Source: Xylogone sp. PMI_703 (lineage: Eukaryota; Ascomycota; Leotiomycetes). From it: a stretch of 64,000 nt of DNA. Positions 1-10,442 of this stretch are shown in pieces; within the stretch, counting starts at the first letter, position 1; each line of letters starts with the position of its first letter. The position numbers and the translations under genes were made by a program. The notes under the pieces are model-generated. The model was not told where the DNA came from, did not search any database, and was given only the letters and a program-made list of their open reading frames with translations. The stretch spans positions 5,518,001-5,582,000 of the forward strand of contig JAJTUQ010000004.1 of NCBI GenBank assembly GCA_021399445.1. Direction: 5' to 3'.

Positions 1-365
1 GGTTTGCTATGCTTGAAAGAGCTTGTTTGTGTTCCTCTTGGCGTGATACGGGGTGATGCCGCAACTGCATACAGCAGCTCGGGACGCTCGCCGTATGGCT
101 GGACTTTGTATTTCCTACAATTCTCTTTCAGTATTCAAAAAGTAATTGGCTCATTCATCGGGTGATGGGGTCTCTCAAACTAAGCTGATGTTACTTCCAT
201 TTGTCTCTATGTTCTTGTTACCTCTCCCTATTTCACATGTTTGTCCTCTCGTGTAACCAGATTCTGCTTCGACCTTATGACTAGAGGTTAAGCTGTAACC
301 ATTCATTCCTTTCCTACAAATATGGGATTCGCACCAAGTCGGCAGTATTTCTTCGATATCGCGAG
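1..365. other. Non-coding left edge
   Basis: No convincing coding frame or RNA gene is visible here. The stretch is probably the leader of the ORF that follows and/or the 3' end of a gene outside the window. Confidence 0.4.
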
Positions 366-1100
366 ATGCTTGTTCCTCGTCGAAGAAACAATGGCCGCAA
401 TTCTCGGCGTGTGAGATTAGGGGGACACGCCTCTATGTTAGGTGGTCAACATGTCTATCCTCGCATTGGTGGGCTAAATAATGGCATTGGTCTCCCCACA
501 AACGCCGCCTTCTCACGAAGCCCACGACCACAAGGGTTTATGGAAATACTTACTAGGTTATATGGAGTAGGTCTAGAGCTACCTCGCGATCAATTTAACA
601 GCAGCTGGGCCCGTGATCCTCCGGTGCGTCCGAGACGTAGACATCGTCACTCAGAGGGGCCCGGTGTTGGTCTCCTGGGCGAGGGCAGCATCACCCCTAC
701 ATTGCAAAGAAACATCGAACGAAGAGATTTACTAGAGCACCTTGCAAGCTTACTTCCACCTCCTGACCGAAGACTCATTTCACATACCGGCCTCAATCCA
801 TTGCGAGTCGATGGAGCAAGGCCGTTTGTCCCCCGGCTGCCCTTGCAGCCTCTGCTCCCTGTTTTACCCTCCTGGATTGCGCGTCGCCCGAGAAGCCCAC
901 AAGCTCTAATGATATGCGATGACTATGATGCCGAGGAGGAGATGAATGAACTGCTACTGATGCAGATGTTAGAGGAAAGGTGTGTCCAAGATCATGAGAC
1001 TCAGCAACTGATCGAGGATGTGTTGGCAATTTATGGAATCTGTCCGGAAGATTGGGTTGATGGTTGTCCACGTTTTCGATGTTCTGCATGTTCTGACTGA
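366..1100 (+). CDS. Hypothetical protein (244 aa)
   Basis: This is an intact single-exon ORF of 244 residues that matches no family I recognise. The N-terminus is very basic (about ten Arg in the first 20 residues) and the middle is Pro/Arg-rich. The C-terminal third turns acidic: an acidic cluster near residue 185 (DDYDAEEEMNEL) is followed by a helical Glu/Leu/Met-rich stretch, and the protein closes with a Cys-containing end (FRCSACSD). This basic-to-acidic layout resembles adaptor or RING-less ubiquitin-related proteins, but no zinc-binding set is complete. There is no signal peptide or membrane segment. The start is the first ATG of the frame. It may be a species-restricted gene or a chance ORF; its length and the absence of a comparable competing frame favour a gene. 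Confidence 0.4.
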   Translation: MLVPRRRNNGRNSRRVRLGGHASMLGGQHVYPRIGGLNNGIGLPTNAAFSRSPRPQGFMEILTRLYGVGLELPRDQFNSSWARDPPVRPRRRHRHSEGPGVGLLGEGSITPTLQRNIERRDLLEHLASLLPPPDRRLISHTGLNPLRVDGARPFVPRLPLQPLLPVLPSWIARRPRSPQALMICDDYDAEEEMNELLLMQMLEERCVQDHETQQLIEDVLAIYGICPEDWVDGCPRFRCSACSD

Positions 1101-2425
1101 AATCGAGTGCAAGATTACCCGGTTATCCAATGTCTGTTAATAAGTTAAATATGTGTCTGGATAATGAAGTTTAGATAGTTTTCCGTCGTATATTGAAGCA
1201 ACTCTCTTTGTCACGGCGCTCTGAAGCATTAGCCAAATAGATAAAGTACGGGTATCACCCTTGCAACAAATTGAATCCTCTCTGGGCTATATTCACAACA
1301 ATATTCCATTCTTTTCATATTAAATAATAACGAATTACTGTTGATTAATCAATTATAGATCACATGACTGTGTACAATATTGATCACCTGATAGATCCAC
1401 CTCGAGAAGCAGCCACTTCCCAGAGCGGATTCCTTTGCGATGCAGCAGCATACCGTAGAAGTATTAGTATTCTCAGGGTCCACCTCCCATGGTCTGCCAA
1501 ACTAGAATTATTGGTTACATCTTCACCGTCTAGCATCAGAAGAACGAGTGATTAACCACGCTTGCCGTGTATGGATTGCTCAAGCACTGTGTCGGTGGCT
1601 CCGGGGACTGCAGCTCCAAATCTCCAAGGAAGAAGCACAGCGTTGACGGGAGACGTCTGCAGCAACGTGCACCGCCTCAGCCTTGCCAGGACGACTCCAC
1701 AGCCACAGAAGCTTTCATCATCATGCGCCACGGCCATGGGACCTTGAACCGCCCAACGGATCGCGCACTCCGAGCACGCAGATTCGTTATGTCAAACACG
1801 CGCGTAGCTACCGGGCTCGCTGGCTACGTAGCTTGCTGGCGCTCGCCGCAGAAACCTTCTTTCGCATGGAGGTTGCGATGCAGCAATGAAACGTCCGGAT
1901 CTAAACGACCAGCAGCGATAGCCGCCAGAGATGGTAACTATGCTGCGACGCAGATTGCTAATCGATGCGTTTCATTATTAGAGATGCTGCTGTAATTAGT
2001 ACGCGCCCAGCGACCTTGGGCTGACTGGCTGGGCGCACAGGGAAGGAGAAGCCTCTCTGCCCTCTTCCCCCGCCAAAACCGCCGCCATGGTGGGCGCAAC
2101 CAGGCAAGGGAGGTAAGGAGTAACTTAAGAGGACACAGTACAGGAGTGACGAGAGTGAGTGCGTAGGTAAGCTGATCCATACGCCCCTCCCCAGACGGCA
2201 GCCACCCACACTCTCGCCTTCGCAGCTGCCTTCAGGGAGCTTATATAGACCAGAGAGAACCCCTCCCCCAGCCTGATTCCCAGCTGCTTTCTTCATCCTC
2301 TTTCTCTGCCTCTCTGCCTTCTTCAAATCGCACATCCGCGATTTTCTATTTGGCATCCTTTTTACCTATCCCCATTTTCTCATTTCTCATCTTTCCTTTC
2401 GTGCGACCAAGCCTCACTTTCCATA
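1101..2425. promoter_or_regulatory. Intergenic region and promoter of the glycine-zipper gene
   Basis: The first half is AT-rich and empty. From about 1560 to 2100 the base composition rises in GC and several mutually overlapping short ORFs appear on both strands, none of which looks like a protein. The last 250 bases look like a promoter: a TATA-like TATATAG at 2242-2248, CCCCT (stress-element-like) motifs at 2184-2188 and 2260-2264, and a long C/T-rich run from about 2280 to the ATG at 2426, typical of strongly expressed fungal genes. Functional use of the CCCCT motifs is inference. Confidence 0.4.
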
Positions 2426-3148
2426 ATGGCGAACAGAGACTACTACGGAGGCGGTGGTAACTACAACCAAGGCCCCGGCGACTACAATCAAGGTCAAGGC
2501 CAATATCCTCCTCAACCGCAGTACGGTCAGCCGCAACATAACCAGTACGGTAGCCCTCCTCCTCAGCAGTACCACACCCCGCCGCCTCAGGGCTACGGCG
2601 CTCCTCCTCATGGCCAATATCCACCACAACCACAGTACGGCCAGCCTCAACATCAGCAATATGGCCAGCCCCAGCATCAACAATACGGCCAGCCTCCTTC
2701 CCACTCTCCATCTCCCTACCCACAACAGCCCCAATATGGTGGCCCACCTCCATCGCACTCACCTGCTCCTTACGGCGGCCAACCCCCATATGATAACCGC
2801 GGAGCTGGACCTCCAGGGTCCGATGCTGGCTTTGCCGGTCCTGGTCAAGAAGGTGAGCGAGGATTAGGCGCGACCCTTCTGGGCGGTGGAGCCGGTGCTT
2901 TTGCTGGCCATAAACTGGGTGGCGGCGCTCTCGGAACAATTGCTGGCACTCTAGTTGGCGCAATTGGAGCCAATGTCCTAGAGAACAAACACGAGAAGAA
3001 GAAGGACAAGAAGAAGAAGCACAAGTATGACGAAGGTTTGGCGTATGGCGCGCCTTCAGGACATCACCATGGCCATCACCATCACCACCACGACCGCAGC
3101 AGAAGTAGAGGTCGCAGTTCTAGCAGTAGCTCCTCCGATTCCGACTAG
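2426..3148 (+). CDS. Low-complexity glycine-zipper protein (240 aa)
   Basis: Single-exon protein built of four distinct segments. Residues 1-125 are a Gln/Pro/Tyr/Gly-rich, prion-like region with tandem repeats of the type QYGQPQH. Residues about 148-187 form a glycine zipper (GGGAGAFAG, GGGALGTIAG, GAIGAN), the pattern of 2TM glycine-zipper/Rick_17kDa-like domains. Next comes a Lys-rich stretch (about 190-200), and then a His-rich run containing six consecutive His. The last 20 residues are Arg-Ser then Ser/Asp-rich. Proteins of this layout are widespread in filamentous ascomycetes and have no assigned function. The zipper could insert in or associate with membranes, and the N-terminal part is likely to be disordered. 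The ATG at 2426 follows a C/T-rich leader. No enzymatic domain is visible. Confidence 0.8.
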   Translation: MANRDYYGGGGNYNQGPGDYNQGQGQYPPQPQYGQPQHNQYGSPPPQQYHTPPPQGYGAPPHGQYPPQPQYGQPQHQQYGQPQHQQYGQPPSHSPSPYPQQPQYGGPPPSHSPAPYGGQPPYDNRGAGPPGSDAGFAGPGQEGERGLGATLLGGGAGAFAGHKLGGGALGTIAGTLVGAIGANVLENKHEKKKDKKKKHKYDEGLAYGAPSGHHHGHHHHHHDRSRSRGRSSSSSSSDSD

Positions 3149-3515
3149 ATGAGCGTGAAGTGGCTGTAGTTGGGGGCGTTTTTCTGAGTTTCATACATTG
3201 GGTTTCTTTCCTGATTACTCCAAATTTGAGCGTCAGGAAATTGGATGGTGGACCTCGCTTTACGATGTAGCTTTGTATGATTTTCACTTAGACGATTGGG
3301 AACTTGAGCGGTGGTTTTCCTTTGTTTAATTTGCAGTTGCTTCGAGAAACGAGATCCGAAGCATTATGCTCAAATGTTATTTAGGAATGGCTTTAATGAA
3401 TCAAGCCGAATATATAAGTGCGTTGCAACGACCCCCAAAAAAGGGCCCGATTCTACAATGTCAATAGTGCTTCATCTATCCAACAAAAATCCACCGCTAT
3501 ACTTTTAGTTCTCTA
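3149..3515. other. Convergent intergenic region
   Basis: This short AT-rich stretch lies between two converging genes and should hold their 3' untranslated regions and polyadenylation sites. No gene is visible. Confidence 0.5.
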
Positions 3516-4951
3516 TCACAACTTTGCCTTTTGGAAAGCTTCCCCTCGTCCAACTCTCTCACTGAGCGCCTTCAATGTCTTCCCAGCCCACTTGAAATCA
3601 TCCAGATCGAGATACACCTGCGAGCTAAGTCTGGCCCACCAAGCGCCCTGATAGAAGTAGATAGCCATGAAAGTATCATACTCCGAGACCGCGGTCTCCG
3701 CTATCCACTGCGTTACCGTATTCCTATCCTCTTCCGCTATGGTCACCGGATTCACCGGCAGCCGAACGTTGAAAAGACAGCACTCCGTCATGGCATGCTT
3801 GCTATCATCCAGAACCTCCGTGCCCAGGATCTCCACAACGGCCTTGGCTCCCTCGCGGGCCAGGTTTATACAATAGTCGTAGATGGCCTTCTCGCCGCCG
3901 CAGACTTCTTCTCTCCACCGGATGGCCTCGATGGCAGTTATGTAATTGGTGTTATCAATCGAGCCGACGAATTCGAATGCATTGACGAAGTCACTCTTCT
4001 TGCTTGGTGGTAAGGGACTAACTCGTGCAGCCTTGGTGCTGTCTGGATCAGGCAAGGGCACGAACCCGTGAGAGGTCGGGAGTGTAGAGCGCATGAGGTG
4101 TTGATGGTGCTCGGGCACGTAGAGCAGTGCGCAGCCGCGCGGGAGGAAGAGCCATTTGTGGCAGTTAGACGTTAGGAAGTCCGGTTGTAGAACGGAGAGG
4201 TCCAGAGGGAGGTGGCCTATGCCGTGGGCGCCGTCGATGAGGGAGAGGACCCCTTCATCGCGGCAGATTTTGGTGAGGGCTTCGAATGGGAAGCGGACGC
4301 CTGGGAGAGAGGAGACAAGGTCGAAGACTGCGACTCGTGGGGTCTTCCCTGCTTGTTTGGAGGCTTTGATTGCTGCCCTGAAGAGGGATTCAATCTCTGA
4401 GTTTTCAATTGGGTAGGTCAGATGGATCTCACGGGGAGAAACTAGTCCACGGTGAGTCTCGCAGATGTAGTTGATGGTTTTGCCGCAGGCGCCGTAGATG
4501 GTGTCGAAGTAGAGGATTTCATCGGTGCCAGCTAGTGACCAGACTAGGTTGCGGAGGACAGTATTCACGGCCGTGGTGGCATTGGGGACGAAGACGATGG
4601 CGGAGGTTGGGACATTGAGGAGCTTTGCTACGGCCTCGCGGTTCTGGTCGAGAAGTTCCGGATAGGTGTACCGGATGAATTTGTCTGGCTTCGACTCACA
4701 TTCATCCAAGTACTGGAGTCTTTTCTCTTTAATGGCTCTAGGGAAGGTTCCGAATGAACCTAGACCGAAGCTTCAGCGGGAGATTCAATACTTGGGATAA
4801 AGAAATTGGAGTCTGTACCGTGGTTTATGTTCTTCCATTTAGGGTCAAAGAGGAAGTGTTTCCTCATTTCCTTGCCAAAAGGCGTCCTCTCATAGGCCAC
4901 TTCGTCATTGGAATCAATTTGCAAGGATTTAATGTTGGGAAGAGTCGACAT
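3516..4951 (-). CDS. egt2: Class V PLP-dependent lyase, Egt2 (hercynylcysteine sulfoxide lyase)-like
   Basis: Two exons on the minus strand (4951-4819 and 4759-3516) are separated by a 59-nt intron at 4760-4818 whose removal restores the family motif NHGSFGTFP. The product is 458 aa. It belongs to the fold-type I aminotransferase class V family. The PLP lysine is in SNCHKWLF (Lys about 246), with the Asp-x-x-His pair in LIDGAHG (about 220-223). The sequence follows the Neurospora Egt-2 type closely (FDTIYGACGKTI, STLPTSHGFVPL, WARLSAQVYL-like end), which cleaves hercynylcysteine sulfoxide in ergothioneine synthesis. Paralogues related to isopenicillin N epimerase exist, so the exact substrate is inferred. 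The last three residues are AKL, a strong PTS1, predicting a peroxisomal enzyme. The start chosen is MSTLPN at 4951; an in-frame ATG at 5035 would add 28 residues with no family match. No Egt1 gene lies nearby. Confidence 0.83.
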
Positions 4952-5616
4952 GTTGGATATGTAATAGGTGGATTCTAGTAGAGCTCTAATAAAATATGTA
5001 TGACTCAATTCGGACAGATAGTCTTTTTCAAACAAATTATCGAGGAAGTCTCTCTATCTTTAAATAACAATGCAACAGGAGCTACCAAAGCTATCTCAAT
5101 TAAATCAAGAATGCACTAAGGAGGTTTCTCGTAGAGTGTGAGTAAGATTTTACGAAGTGATGTTCAGCCTGCAGGGTTAGGCTAGATAGAAGCGCCAAAG
5201 CTGTTATCTATCCATCTATTTCAATTTATATATAAATATTGGTTGGTCTATGAGCGTTATTAATGGAGCATATTAGTCACAGAGTATGAATCATCCGAGG
5301 ACATCCACATATGTATTGGCACGAAAAATCAATTGCAGGGCGCTGGCTTTGGAGTTTGGAGGAGAGTGAGGGGACGCGGGGCACAGTACCGATAAGATAA
5401 GATATAGGACCGTGGTTATCCGCTTCTATGCATGCCGATACCGCCTCAGTACTGCGGTAATGCAATTAATTATGCAGGATAGGTCATCGGCGACATCTTC
5501 TACCTCAGCACAACCACGTATGTATGTTATTGGCTGCTAAGTCACCCCTGCCAGCGTGAAGATACTGCGCCTCTAAGAACTTAATCGGGGACTTTGAAGA
5601 GCTTCATCTTATAACC
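4952..5616. promoter_or_regulatory. Bidirectional promoter region, lyase / RQT4
   Basis: This AT-rich region lies between divergent genes. It contains a TATA-like TATATATAAA at 5227-5236 and two inverted CCAAT boxes (ATTGG at 5238-5242 and 5529-5533). The second lies about 85 bases before the RQT4 start. No coding sequence is visible. Confidence 0.4.
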
Positions 5617-7200
5617 ATGTCTCTGGCACAGCTGTCTCGTCTGTTGCCCCTTCCAGAAGCAGATCTCCAGCAAGTTCTGGATTATGCATCTACGCTGTCC
5701 AAAGAAGAAGCTGCAGAACACTTTAACAATCTGCTTGGCGAATCCCCCCAATCTATAGAGTTTATATCTTCCTTCAATGCTCGTCGGAAGGATCCCTCCC
5801 CGCCTACAGTACAGGCTTCATCATCTACTCCACCACGGCGAGAGGATCTCTCAGAGGTGCCTAAACCGAGACCTCATGGCAAAAAGAAGAAAGCAAACAT
5901 TCATACTCCTGCACCACGTCAAGTACAGGGCACATTTGCTGGCTCTGGGACGGCTTACATGAAGAAAAATGAAGAAGACTATGTCCCCAATAGACGTCCC
6001 ACCGAACCACCTAAGCCATCAACAAGCAACCTGACAATCCAGCCAGCAAAACCTTCAACTCCACAACCTAGAAAACCACCACCCTCAGCATCAGGGCCTC
6101 TAATATCTGATTTGAAATCTAAAAGTACACCTACCTCACGGACATCCTCACCTGGTCCTCAAGCAACCACAAAAACAAAAATCAGCATCACAGGTGGTAC
6201 ATCCATGCATGGCGCCTCCACGGTTCTTTCCGAGCTGGATTCAGCCATTCGTGCTCTAGAAATCAGCACCAATAGCACTCTCTCAAGCAACGACAACGCA
6301 AAGCGGAGATGTAATTGTGTAGCAACGCGCCATCCACTTCTGACCGCGGCACCAAACTGTCTCAACTGCGGGAAGGTAATCTGTGTGAAAGAAGGATTAG
6401 GGCCCTGTACATTCTGTGGAACTCCGTTGCTAAGTAGCACAGAGGTCCAAGGAATGATCCGAGAACTTAAGGAAGAACGCGGAAGGGAGAAAATGGCACT
6501 TGATGCAAGTGCTCATCGCAAAGCAGATGTCAGCCGCAACCCAGCACCGTTTTCAAAACCAGCGTCGTCCGAGTATCTCAGTCCCGCAGAAGCGGCGGCC
6601 AAGGAGCATAGAGACAAACTACTTGCATTCCAGGCACAGAATGCGAAACGTACTACGGTCAAAGACGAGGCTGCCGATTTTGATGTTTCGATGGCAAGAG
6701 GGTCAGGAGGCAATATGTGGGCAAGTCCCGCTGAACGTGCCAGAGAGTTGAAGAGGCAGCAGAAGATTCTTAGAGAGATGGAGTGGAATGCTCGGCCGGA
6801 CTACGAGAAGAGGCAACAAGTGGTATCTATTGATTTAGTCAGGGGGAAGGTTGTCAAGCGAATGGCAGCAGTAGAAAAGCCAGTTGAAGTAGAGAGTGAG
6901 GAAGAGGAGGAAACTCCACTTAATGAACTCAGTGAGAATTCTGGTAATGTTGGAGGTGGAGCATTTAGCAGAAATCCGCTCTTGGGTGGGTTGATTAAGC
7001 CTGTTTATAACATAGACAAAAGCAAGGGCAAAGGAAAAGAGAACGGAGAGACTCCTGATAATGAGGTCAGGAGGAAGAAAACTTGGAGACGGGTCCAAGA
7101 TGACTTTGGTGATAACGAGGCCATCATCCTTGATGGTGGAGTTTTGGGCGGGAATCTCATGGATAGATCGGAAGAGCAGCCAGCGTATAGAGGGAGTTAA
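5617..7200 (+). CDS. RQT4: C2HC5 zinc-finger protein, TRIP4/ASC-1 homologue (RQT complex subunit Rqt4)
   Basis: Intronless 527-aa protein. Residues 1-55 resemble the N-terminal helical domain of Rqt4/TRIP4 (LSRLLPLPEADLQQVLDYA). A long Ser/Pro/Thr-rich, presumably disordered linker follows. The C2HC5 zinc finger sits at about 230-275, with paired cysteines CNC, CLNCGKVIC and CTFCG. Beyond it is a basic/acidic C-terminal half containing a conserved-looking WASPAERARELKRQQ segment. In yeast, Rqt4 (Ykr023w) joins Slh1, Cue3 and Rqt4 in the ribosome quality-control trigger complex, which splits collided ubiquitinated ribosomes. The human counterpart is ASC-1 (TRIP4). The ASCH domain of human ASC-1 is not evident, as is usual for fungal members. 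It faces the lyase gene across a shared promoter. Confidence 0.85.
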   Translation: MSLAQLSRLLPLPEADLQQVLDYASTLSKEEAAEHFNNLLGESPQSIEFISSFNARRKDPSPPTVQASSSTPPRREDLSEVPKPRPHGKKKKANIHTPAPRQVQGTFAGSGTAYMKKNEEDYVPNRRPTEPPKPSTSNLTIQPAKPSTPQPRKPPPSASGPLISDLKSKSTPTSRTSSPGPQATTKTKISITGGTSMHGASTVLSELDSAIRALEISTNSTLSSNDNAKRRCNCVATRHPLLTAAPNCLNCGKVICVKEGLGPCTFCGTPLLSSTEVQGMIRELKEERGREKMALDASAHRKADVSRNPAPFSKPASSEYLSPAEAAAKEHRDKLLAFQAQNAKRTTVKDEAADFDVSMARGSGGNMWASPAERARELKRQQKILREMEWNARPDYEKRQQVVSIDLVRGKVVKRMAAVEKPVEVESEEEEETPLNELSENSGNVGGGAFSRNPLLGGLIKPVYNIDKSKGKGKENGETPDNEVRRKKTWRRVQDDFGDNEAIILDGGVLGGNLMDRSEEQPAYRGS

Positions 7201-7680
7201 GCATTGGAGACGTTAATAAATAGATTATGGGATAAACATCCTTCAACCTGAGTACAAGTAGAAGATCTTTAAAGGTGGAATTCGCTCTCTTGAGTAACTG
7301 ATACCTCCATATGCACCAGGATATTACAATATAATTATACCCTGGGAAAGACTAATGATGACTACAGTAAGGTATTTTTTTGATTGAACCATTTAAATCA
7401 CCTTGTATGACTGATTTAGTAAGTTTTTAAGTTTTTTTTGTAATTTTCTTAAGAATACAATAAGGGTATCTAGTGTACATGGTAGTTGGCTGATTGTCCG
7501 TTACTCTGACATTATGGTTTCAAGAATTCCTAGAAAGTAAGTGACAAATGCCACCGGTAGAGTTCAAATTCCTCAGTAATAAGAGCCACCTAAAAGTAGA
7601 TGACTGAAGTTTGAGATGCCCTGGAATACCTTGCTGTGAAGCTAGACCATCTCTCGAGAGCATCCAAGCAGATCGATCCA
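7201..7680. other. Convergent AT-rich intergenic region
   Basis: Holds the 3' ends of two converging genes, with long T-runs around 7375-7440. No coding frame or RNA gene is visible. Confidence 0.5.
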
Positions 7681-9742
7681 CTATCCAGATCTCAACTCAT
7701 CAAGCCAAGCGCGGACCCTCTGGGTATCCCATCTTGCGTCTCGATCTTGATTAATCATAGATAGGATTCCTAGAGACATTTGTTGCTTATCAAAATCATC
7801 TGGAAGGACTAACCTTCTTGACAGATCATCCAGAACACGGACTCTCTCGGATCTAGTATTGAACTTATAGAGTAGTTCAAAAGCAATCACCCCTAGGCTG
7901 AAGACATCCAGTTTTGGACAGATGATAGGTTGATCAACAGGCATCTTTGCCGGTCGATAGAACTGAGTACCAACAGCGGTTGGGGACTGTAAGGTCAACC
8001 GAGATAGTTGATATTCTTCTGGTGTAGAAGATGATGGATCGGATTCCGAAGTTTCGGGCTCTTTAATCTCGGCAATGAGACCGAAGTCTCCGATACATGG
8101 AGTGAGAAACAACTTTCTTTGACCTCCCTTATGGCTGCACTCCAAGCATTTTCTTATATTGAAAGAACCATCTCCAGCAGGTCGCCGATCTGGTGTAATG
8201 GAAAGAAATATGTTTGCGGGCTTAAGATCACGGTGTATAATTCGCTGACTGTGCAGATATTCGACCCCATCTAGAATGCCACTCAAAATTCCAACTGCCG
8301 ATGGAATATGAAAGCAATGTCTGAGCTCACCAGGTTTAGGATCTTCGAAAGATAAATAGCGGTCTAAAGTGAGAGGATAGAGAGCCATTTTTATAAAAAG
8401 TACGATATCTCCAAAACTTGCGCCACTTGATTTAGATTTAGATTGGGACTCTTCGGAATCTGTGTCTGAAAGCGTTGATGATGCCCAGAACTTTCCTTTT
8501 CCATTGGACTTGTATGCATTGCTGTTGTCTTCTTGGGACCGGATAGTCGTAGTAACATTTTGAACATCGGTAGGCCTTGCACTTGTGCTTTCGACTGGCT
8601 TTTTGCTCTGACCATCCGTATTCTCACCTTCATCCAATGAATCTGTGAATTCAACAACACAGCTTGTCTCATCATCAACAGTAATCACGGGAATGCTACC
8701 CCATAGATCAGCTAAACTTGGGTGACTGTTTCGTTGATAAGCATCTATTAATAGTGTAGAATTTGATTTTTATTACTTACTTTCCATTCTCATGGCCCTG
8801 TGTTATAAGGTGCTGTGATGCTACAGGAGATGGTGCTGCGCTCACACATTCCTCAGCCCAAGTGTGATAATATCGCACAATATTCGGATGGTCCAATCTG
8901 GCAAGTATCTGAGCCTCAGAGAGGAGGGCGTGCACTTTTTCAGGACTCATCGCCTTCCCAGTCTTGTGACGTGAAAGAACTATTTGCTTTATAGCATAGA
9001 GTTGCTTGTCGATATGATTTCGACACTCAAAGACCTGACCGAAACCGCCTTTGCCGATACATCTTATCTTTTCATATTCATGTTTAAATGCCCTGGAGTC
9101 GACTATCGCTCTGAGATTGGAAGAGGATGACGTTAGAAGTGGCAGTCTTCCAGTATTGAACAGTTCCTGAGTACGACGAGGCATGGCAAAAAGCGAGGCT
9201 TGCTGTGAGTATGCTGAAGCTCTTGGAGGTCGGTTGCTAAGAGTAAGAGGTCCAATGTCGATTTCATTCGGGATCTGACGATTACGTCTCGACGCAATAT
9301 TATTCAGGGTAGATTTAAAACTAGACAGATAACTAGCACGCAGCCCTGAAAGCTCGGCGCTTGCAAATTCAGAAGTTGGAAGAACACCAGCCCTAGAGAG
9401 TTCCCTTGACATTTCGGAAAACAAATGAAGCGCAAGCTCTTGCACTTCCGGATGGTCTTCATCAACATGATCGGCAGGACGACGTGCCTTGTTGACCAAT
9501 TCTATGGCCTGCACCCTACATTGATACTCAATCAAAGAAACGTAAAAAAGACTTGCGTGTCGATGAGACTGTGCATTACTCTCCCCAGTTCTAGCTAGGG
9601 TCACTGCATTGTTTCGACCATTCCCACCACTGTCGGATCTTGATAACTCTTCCGTTTCCTGGTCAGAATCATCATCATATGAAGTGCCCCCCTCAAAACT
9701 AGTATTTGAAGAGTCTCCAAACTCAATTCTAAATGAGGACAT
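7681..9742 (-). CDS. eIF2-alpha kinase of the HRI type
   Basis: Two exons (9742-8781 and 8725-7681) with a 55-nt intron at 8726-8780 give 668 aa. After a 220-residue N-terminal region rich in acidic and Ser residues, the kinase domain begins with the glycine loop GKGGFG (230-235), the VAIK lysine (Lys252 in YAIK) and the helix-C Glu (276). As in all eIF2-alpha kinases, a long acidic, Ser-rich insert (about 300-420) separates the N-lobe strands. The C-lobe has IIHRDLKPAN (catalytic Asp about 487) and GDFG (Asp about 534). The sequence resembles the fission yeast Hri1/Hri2 branch rather than Gcn2, as there is no RWD or HisRS-like domain. It should phosphorylate eIF2-alpha on stress and lower translation initiation. 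One oddity is that the APE motif reads RPAK (about 578-581), so the usual Glu is missing. Confidence 0.85.
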
Positions 9743-10442
9743 TGCAGCTCGGCAGCCTTAAAAGGAGGACTACAACAAGAAACAGGTATGAGAGGCGCCC
9801 TGTAAATTGTGCAACACCATTTGTTGCCTTGATTCTATCTGAAAATGAAAGATATAGGACACGCTGAAACGGAAGAGAAGAGAGTGAAACAAAATGGTTG
9901 AAGTGATGTTCACACCGCAACATTGCAATCTTATGAAATCATAGCTCTGGCTTATCCATCAACAACGACCAAATCTTCTTGACAAGGGCAACAGTAGAAG
10001 ATTCTGAGTATGAATGAAACTTAAGCAAACAAATGATTATGTTCTATTGGTTTCCAGTCCCTTCACCCACCCGCGGTTGTTTTATCTGTCCTCACTTGTG
10101 GCTCGAAGGCAGTCACAGCTCGTGGTCCGAGAAATATAGCCTTAAATATAAGGCTCCAGTATTTCGATTTCGACCTCATCTCATCTGATTGTGGACTACT
10201 CACCATTTTGGTTTATATCTTTTCAAGTCTAGAGATCTTCTGCTATCTGATTCATAATAGTACTTAAGGATTTATGATGTTTAACCTGTGCTATTTGGAA
10301 GAAAGTTTATAAAACCTACGCTTTGCGATACTTGCTAAGCCGCTCTTCCCCTTTTAAGGGATCGCTCCCTCAACGCCAGAAACTCCTTCTCTTAATTGAA
10401 CGCTCCTTCTTGTTTCTCATCATATCGTTTAAAATCTCAGAT
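9743..10442. promoter_or_regulatory. Divergent promoter region, kinase / nuclear protein
   Basis: AT-rich spacer between two divergent genes. It should contain both promoters and leaders. No open frame of note and no recognisable element were found. Confidence 0.4.

Noticed and set aside
1885..1976. Short inverted repeat (aatgaaacg ... cgtttcatt)
   Set aside because: Only nine bases per arm with a long loop; expected by chance in a window of this size.
1567..1995. 142-codon plus-strand ORF, with overlapping ORFs on both strands
   Set aside because: Composition is random-like (rich in Arg, Ser, Cys, Thr without pattern), and competing frames of similar length exist on both strands in a GC-richer patch.
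3070..3095. Run of six His codons that resembles an engineered tag
   Set aside because: It lies inside a longer natural His/Gly-rich stretch of the native gene, with no vector sequence nearby.
7555..7600. tRNA B-box-like sequence (agttcaaattcct)
   Set aside because: No A box at the right distance and no cloverleaf could be drawn.
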